Of a stretch of 32,610 nt of DNA, positions 1-9,300 are shown piece by piece. The first letter of the stretch is position 1. The number at the start of each line of letters is the position of its first letter. The position numbers were made by a program, and so were the translations under genes. The notes under the pieces are model-generated. The model was not told the DNA's origin and made no database searches. It saw only the letters and a program-made list of their open reading frames with translations. The stretch comes from Anaerolineales bacterium (GTDB taxonomy: Bacteria > Chloroflexota > Anaerolineae > Anaerolineales > UBA11858). Location of the stretch: contig JADHXE010000015.1 of the NCBI GenBank assembly GCA_016783125.1, positions 1 to 32,610 on the forward strand. The letters are read 5' to 3'.

Positions 1-51
1 TTCATCGCTGAAAGTTTTCGTCATTGAAGCGCTGTCGCCGATTGTAATCAT
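1..51 (-). CDS. N-terminal fragment of a possible MaoC-like dehydratase, truncated by the window edge
   Basis: Reverse strand ATG at 51 reads MITIGDSASMTKTFSDE, resembling MaoC/R-hydratase N-termini; upstream cgggaga could be an RBS. Only 17 aa visible. Confidence 0.4.
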   Translation of the reverse strand, partial: MITIGDSASMTKTFSDE

Positions 52-92
52 AGTTTGGTCTCCCGTAACTATTAAGTCATGGAATGGATTAC

Positions 93-152
93 CCCGAAAA
101 AAGGGTGTGCGCAGGGGGGAGTACCCCCCCCTGCGCACACCCTTTTTTCGGG
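93..152 (-). terminator. Long perfect hairpin with A-tract/T-tract, terminator-like, member of a dispersed family
   Basis: cccgaaaaaagggtgtgcgcagggggg / ccccccctgcgcacacccttttttcggg, 4 bp 3' of the stop of the 157-1278 gene; near-identical hairpins at 27787-27844 and 30473-30525. Confidence 0.7.
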
Positions 153-156
153 ACTA

Positions 157-1278
157 TCATAATACTTTCTTGTATATCCTGTGCCGCTTATGCCAGTTCG
201 CGCCCAGGTTGCTGGCTTCGCCGAAACTCTTTAGATTGGTTTCGTTGACCTGGACAAGATCAGCATATTCGAAGCCAAAATCACGCACAGTTTTTTCAAG
301 CTCGGTATAAAGGATCGCAGTCGCGCCGAGCCCCTGGTGTTCGGGCAGCAAGCCGATGCCGTTGATATCCAGCATTTTGGTGCGCTTGAATTCCCGCATC
401 AGATGCCACCAGCCGAATGGCCACATACGCCCCTTGGCTTTTTGAAGTCCTTTACAGATATTGGGGTAAGCGAAGAGAAATCCCACTAATTTGTCTTCCT
501 TGAAAACCAGCTTGAGCATGCGAGGATCGGCAATCGAAAGGATTTTGTCGGCGATCAACCAGACCTCATCTTCGGTGATGGGCACAAACTCGGGTACGGT
601 TGCAAAAGCCTGGTTATACACTTCGCGCACATTGGGTATCCATTGGCGAAGCTCTTCCTTAGTGGTGAATTGCCTGACATGAAAGCCGCGGCGCTTTTTG
701 ATCTTTTCGGCCAGCTGATGAACGCGCTCGGGCAGCTGATAGTCTTCTGCTGTCAAGAATCCGGAGAGTAAATCACTCTCTTTCTCGAAGCCCAATCTTT
801 CCAGGAAACCGGGGTAATAATCCATGTTGTAGGCGATGCCCATGGCTGGCAAATAGTCGAAGCCCTCCACCAGCATCCCAATGCTGTCGCCCTGGGCAAG
901 CCCTTTTGGCCCGATCAGCGTATCGATGCCCTGGTCTCTGGCCCATTGGCTGCTTCCCTCGATCAGGGCGCTGGCCACATCAAAATCTTCGACCACCTCG
1001 AAAAAATAAAACAGGCCTGTTTCACTTTGGTTTCGTGGGCGATAGCGCTTGTTATCTAAAATGGCGATGCGCCCCAGGGTCTCCTTACCGCGTTCGGCGA
1101 TAAAAAACGCCGCCTGAGAGTGCTGATAGAAAGGATGCATTTCTGGGTCGAGAGCGGCTTTCATCTCGCCTGCCATGGTCGGTACCCAGTAGGGGTTGCC
1201 TTTATAGAGATCGAGAGGGAAGCGGATGAAACGACGCACGTCGTGGGGGTTGCTGGTATCAATTTGACGGACTTGCAT
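157..1278 (-). CDS. GNAT-like N-acetyltransferase family protein
   Basis: 373-aa ORF; ...GLLPEHQGLGATAILYTELEKTVRDFGFEYADLVQVNETN... resembles a GNAT acetyl-CoA binding region. Confidence 0.6.
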   Translation of the reverse strand: MQVRQIDTSNPHDVRRFIRFPLDLYKGNPYWVPTMAGEMKAALDPEMHPFYQHSQAAFFIAERGKETLGRIAILDNKRYRPRNQSETGLFYFFEVVEDFDVASALIEGSSQWARDQGIDTLIGPKGLAQGDSIGMLVEGFDYLPAMGIAYNMDYYPGFLERLGFEKESDLLSGFLTAEDYQLPERVHQLAEKIKKRRGFHVRQFTTKEELRQWIPNVREVYNQAFATVPEFVPITEDEVWLIADKILSIADPRMLKLVFKEDKLVGFLFAYPNICKGLQKAKGRMWPFGWWHLMREFKRTKMLDINGIGLLPEHQGLGATAILYTELEKTVRDFGFEYADLVQVNETNLKSFGEASNLGANWHKRHRIYKKVL

Positions 1279-1519
1279 GAAGCAGGCTCCTATCTATTTT
1301 TTCACGCCAATGCTCTGCGCGCCTTGGGAAGGCTTATGAAATATGCCGTAGGCAGTACGCAATACAGGTACCTTTTTTAACTCATTTGAAATGCGCCCTA
1401 ACATCTCCCCGAAAATGATACCATAAGGCAGCCAACCTGACTTTCGTCCTGACCCAAATCAACCGTCTTGCTTTTGATTGACTGTGAGAATATAATCGCA
1501 GCGAGATAGCAAAGCATTC

Positions 1520-1621
1520 GGACGTGTTTCAAACGAGCGGAAAAGTTCCGGAAATAGGGGTGTGCGCCCCCCCCGCACACCCCTATTTCCGGGATAACAT
1601 CCACTGGAATGAAATACACCC
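1520..1621. mobile_element. MITE-like element, family 1, copy 1
   Basis: Degenerate TIRs ggacgtgtttca/tgaaatacaccc, central 19-bp-arm hairpin ccggaaataggggtgtgcg; flanked by aaagcattc (1511-1519) and aaagaattc (1622-1630), an 8/9 target duplication; flanks match the inverse of 6195-6297. Confidence 0.8.
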
Positions 1622-1657
1622 AAAGAATTCCCACAAAAATTGGAGAGATACCCATTC

Positions 1658-3001
1658 ATGAATCCATCACAAGTTCATCAAGCAATTGGCAAACATATGC
1701 TCGCCGATGGCAGCCCGATTGTTTTCGATAGGGAGCGCTCGCACGGGGCTTATCTGGTCGATGCGGTCACCGGGCGCGAGTATATCGATTTTTACACCTT
1801 CTTCGCCAGCATTCCCATTGGCTATAACCACCCCCGTCTAAAGGACCCCGCATTTTTAGAAAAGTTGACTGCTTCGGCAATCCACAAACCGGCCAATTCG
1901 GATATATACACAACCGAGATGGCAGAGTTTGTGGAAGTTTTTGGCCGAGTCGCCATGCCAGAGACAATGCCGCATCTCTTTATGGTCAGCGGTGGTGCCC
2001 TGGCTGTTGAGAACGCTCTCAAAACAGCTTTTGATTGGAAGGTACGCAAGAACTTAGCCGCCATCGCTGGATCCAACCTTCAGCAGGCCATCCCAGCATT
2101 GGTCGAAGGACTGGGGTCTAAGGTGATCCACTTTCAAGAGGCATTTCACGGCCGTTCGGGGTATACCATGTCCATCACCAACACGGATGACCCCCGCAAA
2201 TATATGTACTTCCCCAAATTTGATTGGCCCCGGGTAGTCAGCCCAAAATTGCGGTTTCCTGTAAATGATGAAGCCATTCAGGAAGTCACCAAATTGGAAG
2301 AGATGGCTTATACCCAGATCGAGATTGCCCTCAGCCAATACAAAGGCGATATCGCCGCTCTAATTATTGAAACGATACAGGGTGAGGGAGGAGATAATCA
2401 CTTCCGGCCAGAATTTTTACGTGAACTGCGCCGTCTGGCTGACGAGTATGAATTCTTGCTCATCTTCGACGAAGTGCAGGCTGGTATGGGCATCACCGGC
2501 AAGATGTGGGCCTTCGAGCACTATGATGTTCAGCCCGATATCTTCGCTTTTGGGAAGAAGACTCAAGTCTGCGGTATCGTGGCCGGGAAGCGCATCGAGG
2601 AGGTCAGCAATCACGCTTTCGAAGAATCCAGCCGCATCAATTCGACCTTCGGGGGCAACCTGGTCGATATGGTACGCTGCACGCGTTATTTAGAGATCAT
2701 CGAAGAAGAGCATCTCTTGGAGCATACGGCCAAAGTAGGCCAGAAGATGCTCGGCGAATTGTATGCTGTATCTGACGAGTCTAAGGGCATGATGACCAAC
2801 GTGCGCGGCAAGGGCCTGATGATCGCTTACGATCTGCCCGATCAGGATAATCGAAATGTAATGATTGATAAGTTGGCAGAGAATGGCCTTCAAGCACTGA
2901 AGTCCGGCAACCGCTCGATCCGTTTCCGCGGCATGTTGGACACCCCCGAGGAAGTAGTCGACAAAGCCATGGAGATCGTCGCCAAGAGCATTCCGGCTTA
3001 G
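1658..3001 (+). CDS. lat: Class III aminotransferase, L-lysine 6-transaminase-like
   Basis: 448 aa from ATG 1658 (ggagag RBS at 1640); LAT-like SGGALAVENALKTAFDWK, EAFHGRSGYTMSITNTDD and IIFDEVQAG-like segments. Confidence 0.82.
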   Translation: MNPSQVHQAIGKHMLADGSPIVFDRERSHGAYLVDAVTGREYIDFYTFFASIPIGYNHPRLKDPAFLEKLTASAIHKPANSDIYTTEMAEFVEVFGRVAMPETMPHLFMVSGGALAVENALKTAFDWKVRKNLAAIAGSNLQQAIPALVEGLGSKVIHFQEAFHGRSGYTMSITNTDDPRKYMYFPKFDWPRVVSPKLRFPVNDEAIQEVTKLEEMAYTQIEIALSQYKGDIAALIIETIQGEGGDNHFRPEFLRELRRLADEYEFLLIFDEVQAGMGITGKMWAFEHYDVQPDIFAFGKKTQVCGIVAGKRIEEVSNHAFEESSRINSTFGGNLVDMVRCTRYLEIIEEEHLLEHTAKVGQKMLGELYAVSDESKGMMTNVRGKGLMIAYDLPDQDNRNVMIDKLAENGLQALKSGNRSIRFRGMLDTPEEVVDKAMEIVAKSIPA

Positions 3002-3019
3002 AAGAGCGAAACGCAAAAT

Positions 3020-3057
3020 AAAGAAGCCGCCTAATGCGATTTAGGCGGCTTCTTTTT
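3020..3057 (+). terminator. Rho-independent terminator after lat
   Basis: aagaagccgcctaa-tgcgat-ttaggcggcttcttttt. Confidence 0.9.
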
Positions 3058-3067
3058 GATGGGAAAT

Positions 3068-3138
3068 AGACCGCTGACGGCGAATACTTCAGTTTAGCAT
3101 GAAGTGTGATGCGGTCCGCGGTCGTCCGTCGGCGGTCT
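3068..3138. repeat. Imperfect inverted repeat
   Basis: agaccgctgacgg (3068-3080) vs ccgtcggcggtct (3126-3138), 12/13 complementary. Confidence 0.55.
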
Positions 3139-3143
3139 GTTAA

Positions 3144-3659
3144 CTACCAGCGTTCGTATCTCACCAACTCTTCAAGCGACTTACGAACCTTTGGCTTTGG
3201 CTCTGCATCAGGATAGCCCAGGGGAGTCATCACGATGAGGTCGACCCCTTCAGGAAGGCCCAGGATCTCACGCGCCGCCTCGGGGTTGAAAGCCCCAATC
3301 CAGCAAGTGCCCAATCCTTGAGCAGTCGCTGCCAGGATGAGATGATCCATGATGATGGCCACGTCGACAACGCTGTAGTTGGACTTATCGTGCCGAACCC
3401 AGGCCTTGGAAGGAATCCCGCAGGCCACGATGATGATAGGAGCCTGCACGAACCACTCGCGATCATAAATGCGGCACAGTTCTTCTTCACGTCCCTCGGT
3501 ATGGACGACGATCAATTGGAAGGGCTGCATATTGGCTGCCGTGGGGGCCATGCGGGCGGCTTCTAACACCTGCTGAAGCTTTTTGTCTTCGACAGGGTCA
3601 GGCTTGTAGCCGCGCACGCTGTAACGCTGTTTGATAAGTTCAGAAAATTCCATGTGCAC
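3144..3659 (-). CDS. Nitroreductase family protein
   Basis: MEFSELIKQRYSVRGYKPDPV...LEAARMAPTAANMQPFQLIVV...GLGTCWIGAFNPEAAREILGLP. Confidence 0.88.
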   Translation of the reverse strand: MHMEFSELIKQRYSVRGYKPDPVEDKKLQQVLEAARMAPTAANMQPFQLIVVHTEGREEELCRIYDREWFVQAPIIIVACGIPSKAWVRHDKSNYSVVDVAIIMDHLILAATAQGLGTCWIGAFNPEAAREILGLPEGVDLIVMTPLGYPDAEPKPKVRKSLEELVRYERW

Positions 3660-3664
3660 TCCTT

Positions 3665-3885
3665 TTTTGGTACACGGATCGCACGGATTTAACGGATTTA
3701 GGCTCGTTTTACTGCTTAGACTCGTTCCACTGCTCCGCGGTGGAACGCCGGTGTAAACGTTCCACGTTTAACGCGGAGCGTTACCCAGCGGTTACGACGC
3801 AGAGCATCGTAACCAGAGCAACAGATAAACAAAAAATCCGTGTTCGCCAAAGGCACGCAGAGCGTCCGCGTAATCCGTGTCCTAT
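3665..3885. repeat. Noncoding region rich in short inverted/dispersed repeats
   Basis: gttccac..gtggaac; ggttacga-cgcagagca-tcgtaacc; aatccgtgttcgccaaaggcacgcagagcgtccgcgtaatccgtgtcc, the last echoed at 24113-24163. Confidence 0.6.
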
Positions 3886-3887
3886 TA

Positions 3888-4649
3888 TCATTTCTCTTTG
3901 GGTAAGACACGCCCTTTGGTCTTCTCCCAGCTCTCATCATCGACCAGGGTGATCACGCGGAAGGCTTCGGCGTAGGCCATCTCTTTGCCTTTGCCGCGCT
4001 CGGCAGCCCAACCTCTGATCATATCTTCGGGATCCCAATCTTTCATCTGGCTCTTGTGGGCGCGCAGGGCCTCGACTTTGAGATCGATGGTCTTGCTGAT
4101 ATTGACGTAAATATCGACCTCGCCCCAGGTGGTGACGTAAACCTTGCGGGGTTTGTAGGCTGTCAGGCCCTCTTCTTCGAGTTCTTCGAAAAGGTTGGGT
4201 TGACCAGCGGCGGGGAAGGTGGCATCCAAAGCAGCGGTAGCTGCAGCGCGGTGATCGGGGTGATTGATATAGCGGTCGCTGGCCCACACCACAGTGGGAT
4301 CGCCGGTGATGACCACCTCCGGGCGGAAGCGCCGAATTTCGCGTACGATCTTCTTGCGCAGTTCCAGGGTGGGCAGTAACATGCCGTCCGACTCACCCAG
4401 GAAGACGACTTCCATAACGCCCAGGATTTTGGCTGCTTCGCGTTCTTCGGCCTCGCGTATCTCGGCGGCTTTTCCGCGGGTCATACCCGGCTCGGCGATA
4501 CCCACATCGCCGCTGGTGCAGAGCACATAACAAACCTCTGTGCCAGATTGCGCCCAGCGGGCCACGGTGCCAGCGCAGGAGAATTCGGGGTCATCGGGGT
4601 GGGCCATGATCACCATGGCGCGTGCGGGGGTGTAGAAGTTGTTGGGCAT
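3888..4649 (-). CDS. PIG-L/LmbE family deacetylase
   Basis: [23 protein letters not shown]...[23 protein letters not shown], matching the AHPDD and HPDH motifs. Confidence 0.9.
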   Translation of the reverse strand: MPNNFYTPARAMVIMAHPDDPEFSCAGTVARWAQSGTEVCYVLCTSGDVGIAEPGMTRGKAAEIREAEEREAAKILGVMEVVFLGESDGMLLPTLELRKKIVREIRRFRPEVVITGDPTVVWASDRYINHPDHRAAATAALDATFPAAGQPNLFEELEEEGLTAYKPRKVYVTTWGEVDIYVNISKTIDLKVEALRAHKSQMKDWDPEDMIRGWAAERGKGKEMAYAEAFRVITLVDDESWEKTKGRVLPKEK

Positions 4650-4715
4650 GGGTTAGGTTTTATCTCTTTGGTGGTTTCCAGTTGGGAAGAAATGGCCGAA
4701 ACGCAGATATTCCTC

Positions 4716-5141
4716 TTATTGCGCAAGCATTTCACCCAATGTGATGCAATCGGCAATCAGCCCGGGCAGATTGGGAGCCTCAAAGGCGATCCCCGGCGCG
4801 GGCTTGCGGTTGTGCTTGGTATCGGGTTCTTCGTGGTAGTGATGCGGGAAGGTTTCGGCTAAATCCTGATTTTGGGGATGGGGCTGCGGATCGTACCAGC
4901 GGATTTTCTCGTCCCCTCGGAAAATAGTATAACTGTAATCGATGATTTTCCTGATCCTGAAATCCAGGAACTCTCTGATTTTTAACACTAAACCATTTGT
5001 GAAGTGTACTTCCCCTTCCACTCTGGCGGTGAGTGCGCTGGTTGTATATAACCGCAGCGTTGACCTACGTATTTGCTCAGGATAATTTTCTGCCAGGCTA
5101 TAGATCAGCGCTTCGTAGTCGGCGTGGTCAAGGATGGCCAT
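4716..5141 (-). CDS. TumE/DUF6516-like putative toxin
   Basis: LTARVEGEVHFTNGLVLKIREFLDFR...IIDYSYTIFRGDEKIRWYDPQPH...TFPHHYHEEP..., DUF6516-like pattern. Confidence 0.6.
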   Translation of the reverse strand: MAILDHADYEALIYSLAENYPEQIRRSTLRLYTTSALTARVEGEVHFTNGLVLKIREFLDFRIRKIIDYSYTIFRGDEKIRWYDPQPHPQNQDLAETFPHHYHEEPDTKHNRKPAPGIAFEAPNLPGLIADCITLGEMLAQ

Positions 5142-5456
5142 TTATCTGATGGCAGGCAATGGGATAGCCGGTTCACGAGGATCAATCTCGATAAAACCTC
5201 TTTCTTGCCTGGCCTTTAAACGATCAACACGCTCCTGAGATAGCTGTCGCAAAATGGCTTCACGATCTAATTTGATCTGGTAAAAGGCTGACCATTCTGC
5301 GAACTCATCGGTGTGTTCTCCGTCATCCAGCAAACCCTGCATATACAAGTCATAAAAATCTGCCGAACTCAGCCAGTAAAGCCGCTCATAGCGCCGGGTG
5401 ATTTCATCGGCAGCACGAAGATCATCGAGAATTGCTGTAATGGTGATTTTATTCAT
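5142..5456 (-). CDS. Putative partner/antitoxin of the TumE-like gene
   Basis: MNKITITAILDDLRAADEITRRYERLYWLSSADFYDLYMQG...; directly abuts the downstream TumE-like ORF. Confidence 0.5.
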   Translation of the reverse strand: MNKITITAILDDLRAADEITRRYERLYWLSSADFYDLYMQGLLDDGEHTDEFAEWSAFYQIKLDREAILRQLSQERVDRLKARQERGFIEIDPREPAIPLPAIR

Positions 5457-5788
5457 TGGTACACTTTCCAAAGGTTGTTCTGTTGGTATTATACCCTACT
5501 CGATCCGATGCGGATACATGAGCAAAACATGAGCACATACCCTAATGCTGCGTTCAGATTATATCAGGCAAAGGCGCACAGATTTACTAAAGATCACCCC
5601 AAAAAGTTGTAAAATAATCAAAGATATATGCTAGAATTATGATAAATGTGGGTAGTTTGACAATCTTATATTAGCGGGTAGCAGCCCAACCGTTCGGCTG
5701 AGCTCACGACGAAGCCTCGTTGGATGGTATCTTCTCGTTATTTTGGGGTGGCACGAACCTGGAAAAATAATTTCCAACTGGTCATTAT

Positions 5789-5814
5789 CCTTGAAATTAG
5801 AACCGATTTCAAGG
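5789..5814. promoter_or_regulatory. Inverted repeat overlapping the RBS of the small HTH gene, possible operator
   Basis: CCTTGAAAT-tagaaccg-ATTTCAAGG, perfect 9-bp arms, 8 bp before ATG 5823; a second dyad TGGAAA-aataa-TTTCCA at 5760-5776. Confidence 0.5.
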
Positions 5815-5822
5815 AGTCAAAA

Positions 5823-6023
5823 ATGGCCAGATTACAGAAAGGTGAACGAGATGAACGCCGGAGGCAGATTTTCCAGGTTTTACAGCGCTGCCAGTGGGGA
5901 ATCCGGGAAAGTGAAATTGCCCAGGAATTGGGGCTGCGGAGGAGGACGGTGAACAATTACCTCAGGGAACTGCAGCGGGTTCACAAAGCCGAGAAAGACG
6001 GCTGGCTGTGGTATGCCCGATAG
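5823..6023 (+). CDS. Small HTH protein paralogous to the N-terminus of the Cas3 fusion
   Basis: MARLQKGERDERRRQIFQVLQRCQWGIRESEIAQELGLRRRTVNNYLRELQRVHKAEKDGWLWYAR; aaggag RBS. The ORF-track start at 5724 lacks such support. Confidence 0.65.
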   Translation: MARLQKGERDERRRQIFQVLQRCQWGIRESEIAQELGLRRRTVNNYLRELQRVHKAEKDGWLWYAR

Positions 6024-6194
6024 GCATTTGCCTATTTGTAATTTTCCAACTTTCCGTTAAACTGGAAGTATAACTAACATAAAGTACATAATATCCAATT
6101 TCGGAGTTTTATTTGTAAGTTGACATTGCAAAACTACGAAGGGCACAAAGGCATACCCTGAGTGAACCCGAAGGAAACACGAAGAAAACGAAAT

Positions 6195-6297
6195 GGGTGC
6201 GTTTCATTCCAGTGGAAGTAAAACCGGAAATAGGGGTGTGCGCCCCCCCCCGCACACCCCTATTTCCGGAACTTTTCCGCTCGTTTGAAACACACCC
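6195..6297. mobile_element. MITE-like element, family 1, copy 2, upstream of cas3
   Basis: gggtgcgtttca...tgaaacacaccc TIRs; perfect 9-bp duplication aaacgaaat (6186-6194 and 6298-6306); central hairpin ccggaaataggggtgtgcg. Confidence 0.88.
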
Positions 6298-6318
6298 AAA
6301 CGAAATAAGGAAGGGCTA

Positions 6319-9300
6319 ATGCCTCGGATCGAAGACCAACACAAACAAGAGATCAAACAGCAAATCTGGCTCAAGATTCAGCAGAACCAGGGCATCCGCA
6401 CCGCGGAGATAGCCGATCAACTCAAGCTGGACCGCCGCAGAGTGCAAAATTACCTGGCAGAATTGCGGGACGAGGGCAAGATCGAGCAGGAAGGTTGGGG
6501 TTGGTTGTCCCTGGAGTTTCGCGGGCCGCGCCTGTATCGCTTCGAGCTTTCGCCGGAAGAGGTGATCACCCTGTACCTGGGCGCCCGCCTGCTGGTGAAG
6601 CAGCATGACCAGCGCAACGAACCCGCCGAGACTGCTTTACGCAAACTGGCAACCGTCCTGCGCTCCGACGCCCCCATCGGCCAGGAGATCGAACGGGCAG
6701 CCGACGAACTGGCCCAACGTGAGGAAGACCACGAATACCAATCAATCTTCCGCAAGATTGCCCAGGCTTACGCTTACCGCAAGAAGCTCAAGCTGGTATA
6801 CAAACCGCCAGGGAGCAATCCATTCCCCACCGTTTTTTCTGTCTACCTGATCGAACCCTCCCTGGTGGGGGCAGCGACCTATATCATCGGCCACAGCAGC
6901 AATGTGGATGCGGTGCGCGAATACAAGCTGGGGCGCATCCAGTCGGCGGAATTGACGGACGAAAATTGCACCATCCCCCCTGAATACCAGGGATTGGAAG
7001 TGATGCGCCACGCCTGGTCGGTGATCGGCGGGGAGGCCAAAATAGAGGTCGTGCTGCGCTTCAGCCCAAAGGTACGCGAACGCGTCCTGGAAACCCGCTG
7101 GCACCCTTCGCAGGAGACCAAAGACGACCCCGAAAAAACCGGCTGGCTGCGCTGGCAGGTGAAAGTGCCCAGCACGCTGGATATGCTCCCCTGGATCCGC
7201 GGCTGGGGGGCGGATTGCGAGGTGGTGGGGCCGGAGGGGTTGCGCGAGAAATTGGAGACAGAAGCCAAACGGCTAATGCATCGATATAACATCGCTTCTC
7301 CAAAAACTACAGAACCCCAACAACGCCTGTTGCGTTGCTGGGGGAAGACCGGTAAACACGAACTGGATTTTCACCCGGCCCTGTTCCACATGCTTGATGT
7401 TGGGCATACCGCGTACCATCTGTTAAGCGCACCGGCCTCTCCCCGCTGGCGGAAAGCACTGGTGCGAGCATTCAACACCGACGATGAGACGTTAGTCTAT
7501 TGGTTGCCGTGGCTCATCGCGTTACACGACATTGGTAAAATCTCTGTTCCCTTCCAGGCGCAAAACGCATCCCAAAAAGCACGGCTGGAGCGGGAAGGTT
7601 TTGAATTCGGAGCATGGAAACCCAAAGACAAAATCCATCACACGGACATGGGGAGGCTATTCCTCAAATATGAGTATGACGAGGCGGACTTACCCCCCTG
7701 GCCGCAGCGGAACTGGCTTCGCCGGGCCTGGCTGGAGATGGTTGGCGGGCACCACGGCACTTTCCCGGGGCTACGGCAAGAGGGGGACTCCCTCTCCCGA
7801 AGCCGGAAACACATGAGAAGCCTGCAAGTGCCAGAAGAATGGGCGCAGCTACGCCAGCGTGCAGACCAACTTCTCCGCACGTTTTTCTTGTCCGCCACGC
7901 CTGTCCAATGGCCTGAACCCCAAAACGTATCAGTTGCGATTATGGCCTTAACCGGCTTTACAATTCTCTGTGATTGGTTGGGGTCCGACGAGCGGTACTT
8001 CATGCCGCATTCAGACACTGACCTGTTGGACTACGTTGCCCATAGCCGCCAACAGGCGCGTGAGGCTGTAACAAAAGCCGGGTTCTTTCAACCGAGCCAA
8101 AGTACTGCTCCCGCCAAATTCGAGGAATTATTTCCAGACCGTACACCTCCCCGCCCATTGCAACAGGCCATAGACGAAATCCCAGAGGAAATCCTGCAAC
8201 AGCCCTGTCTTGCCATCATCGAAGCACCCACCGGCGAAGGCAAGACCGAAGCCGCCCTCGCTCTGGCACACCGCGTTGCCCAACATAGCGGCACGGATGC
8301 CCTCTACTGCGCGTTGCCTACTATGGCTACCAGCAACCAGATGTTTAAGCGAGTGCAAACCCATCTATACCAGCGCTTGGGGCTGCCCACCCAGGCCAAA
8401 TTGGTTCACGGGCAGGCATTTCTCATGGAAGATGATCTGCGCCTGAAACCGCTTGGAGATGCTGAAAAAGGACCACACCCATCACTAGAATGGTTTGGGC
8501 CAAAAAAGAAAGCCTTGTTAGCCCCTTTTGGAGTAGGTACGGTAGATCAGGCCGAACTTGCCGCACTCAACGTGCGCCACAACGCCTTGCGGTTAATTGG
8601 ACTGGCCGGGAAAGTCGTCATCCTGGACGAAGTTCACGCTTACGACACCTATATGACCACCATCATCGAACAAATGCTGCGCTGGCTCTCCGCGTTGGGC
8701 AGCACGGTCATATTGCTCTCAGCCACCCTGCCCCAATCCCGCCGGACTGCTCTGGCGAAGGCTTACGGTGCCCCTTTTGAGACCTGTTCTGATCAGGAAC
8801 GCGACTATCCCAGCTTGTGGATTGGTGGTCAAAACGGAAGCCATCACGCCCTGCCCGAAGCTTACAAACTACAACAGGTCTTTCAACTTAAGCACCTGCA
8901 CATTCCCCACGAAGACGCGGCAGAAAAAGCCCGATGGCTGTTGAACGCAGTCGCGGAGGGAGGCTGTGCGTGCTGGATCACCAACACAGTGGATCGGGCG
9001 CAAAAACTTTATGAGGCCGTCACGCAAGCTGATCCAACGCTCACAGCATACCTGCTCCATGCCCGTTTTCCCCTCGAAGAACGCCAAAAACTTGAGGAAG
9101 ATATTACTACTCTCTTTGGACCCGGGGGTGCGCGTCCGCAACGCAGCGTCGTTATCGGCACACAGGTGTTGGAGCAAAGTCTGGATTTGGATTTCGACGT
9201 GATGGTTTCCGACCTGGCTCCTATAGACTTGCTCTTACAGCGCATGGGACGCGTGCATCGCCATGATAATTCTCGCCCGGAGGCGCACCAAGTTCCAACC

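Noticed and set aside
107-310. Plus-strand ORF starting in the first hairpin
   Set aside because: Overlaps the GNAT-like gene and hairpin; no RBS or recognisable sequence.
1398-1659. Minus-strand ORFs across MITE copy 1
   Set aside because: They read through the palindromic element and have no recognisable features.
5656-5690. TTGACA box as a promoter for the HTH/cas region
   Set aside because: No convincing -10 at suitable spacing could be identified by eye.
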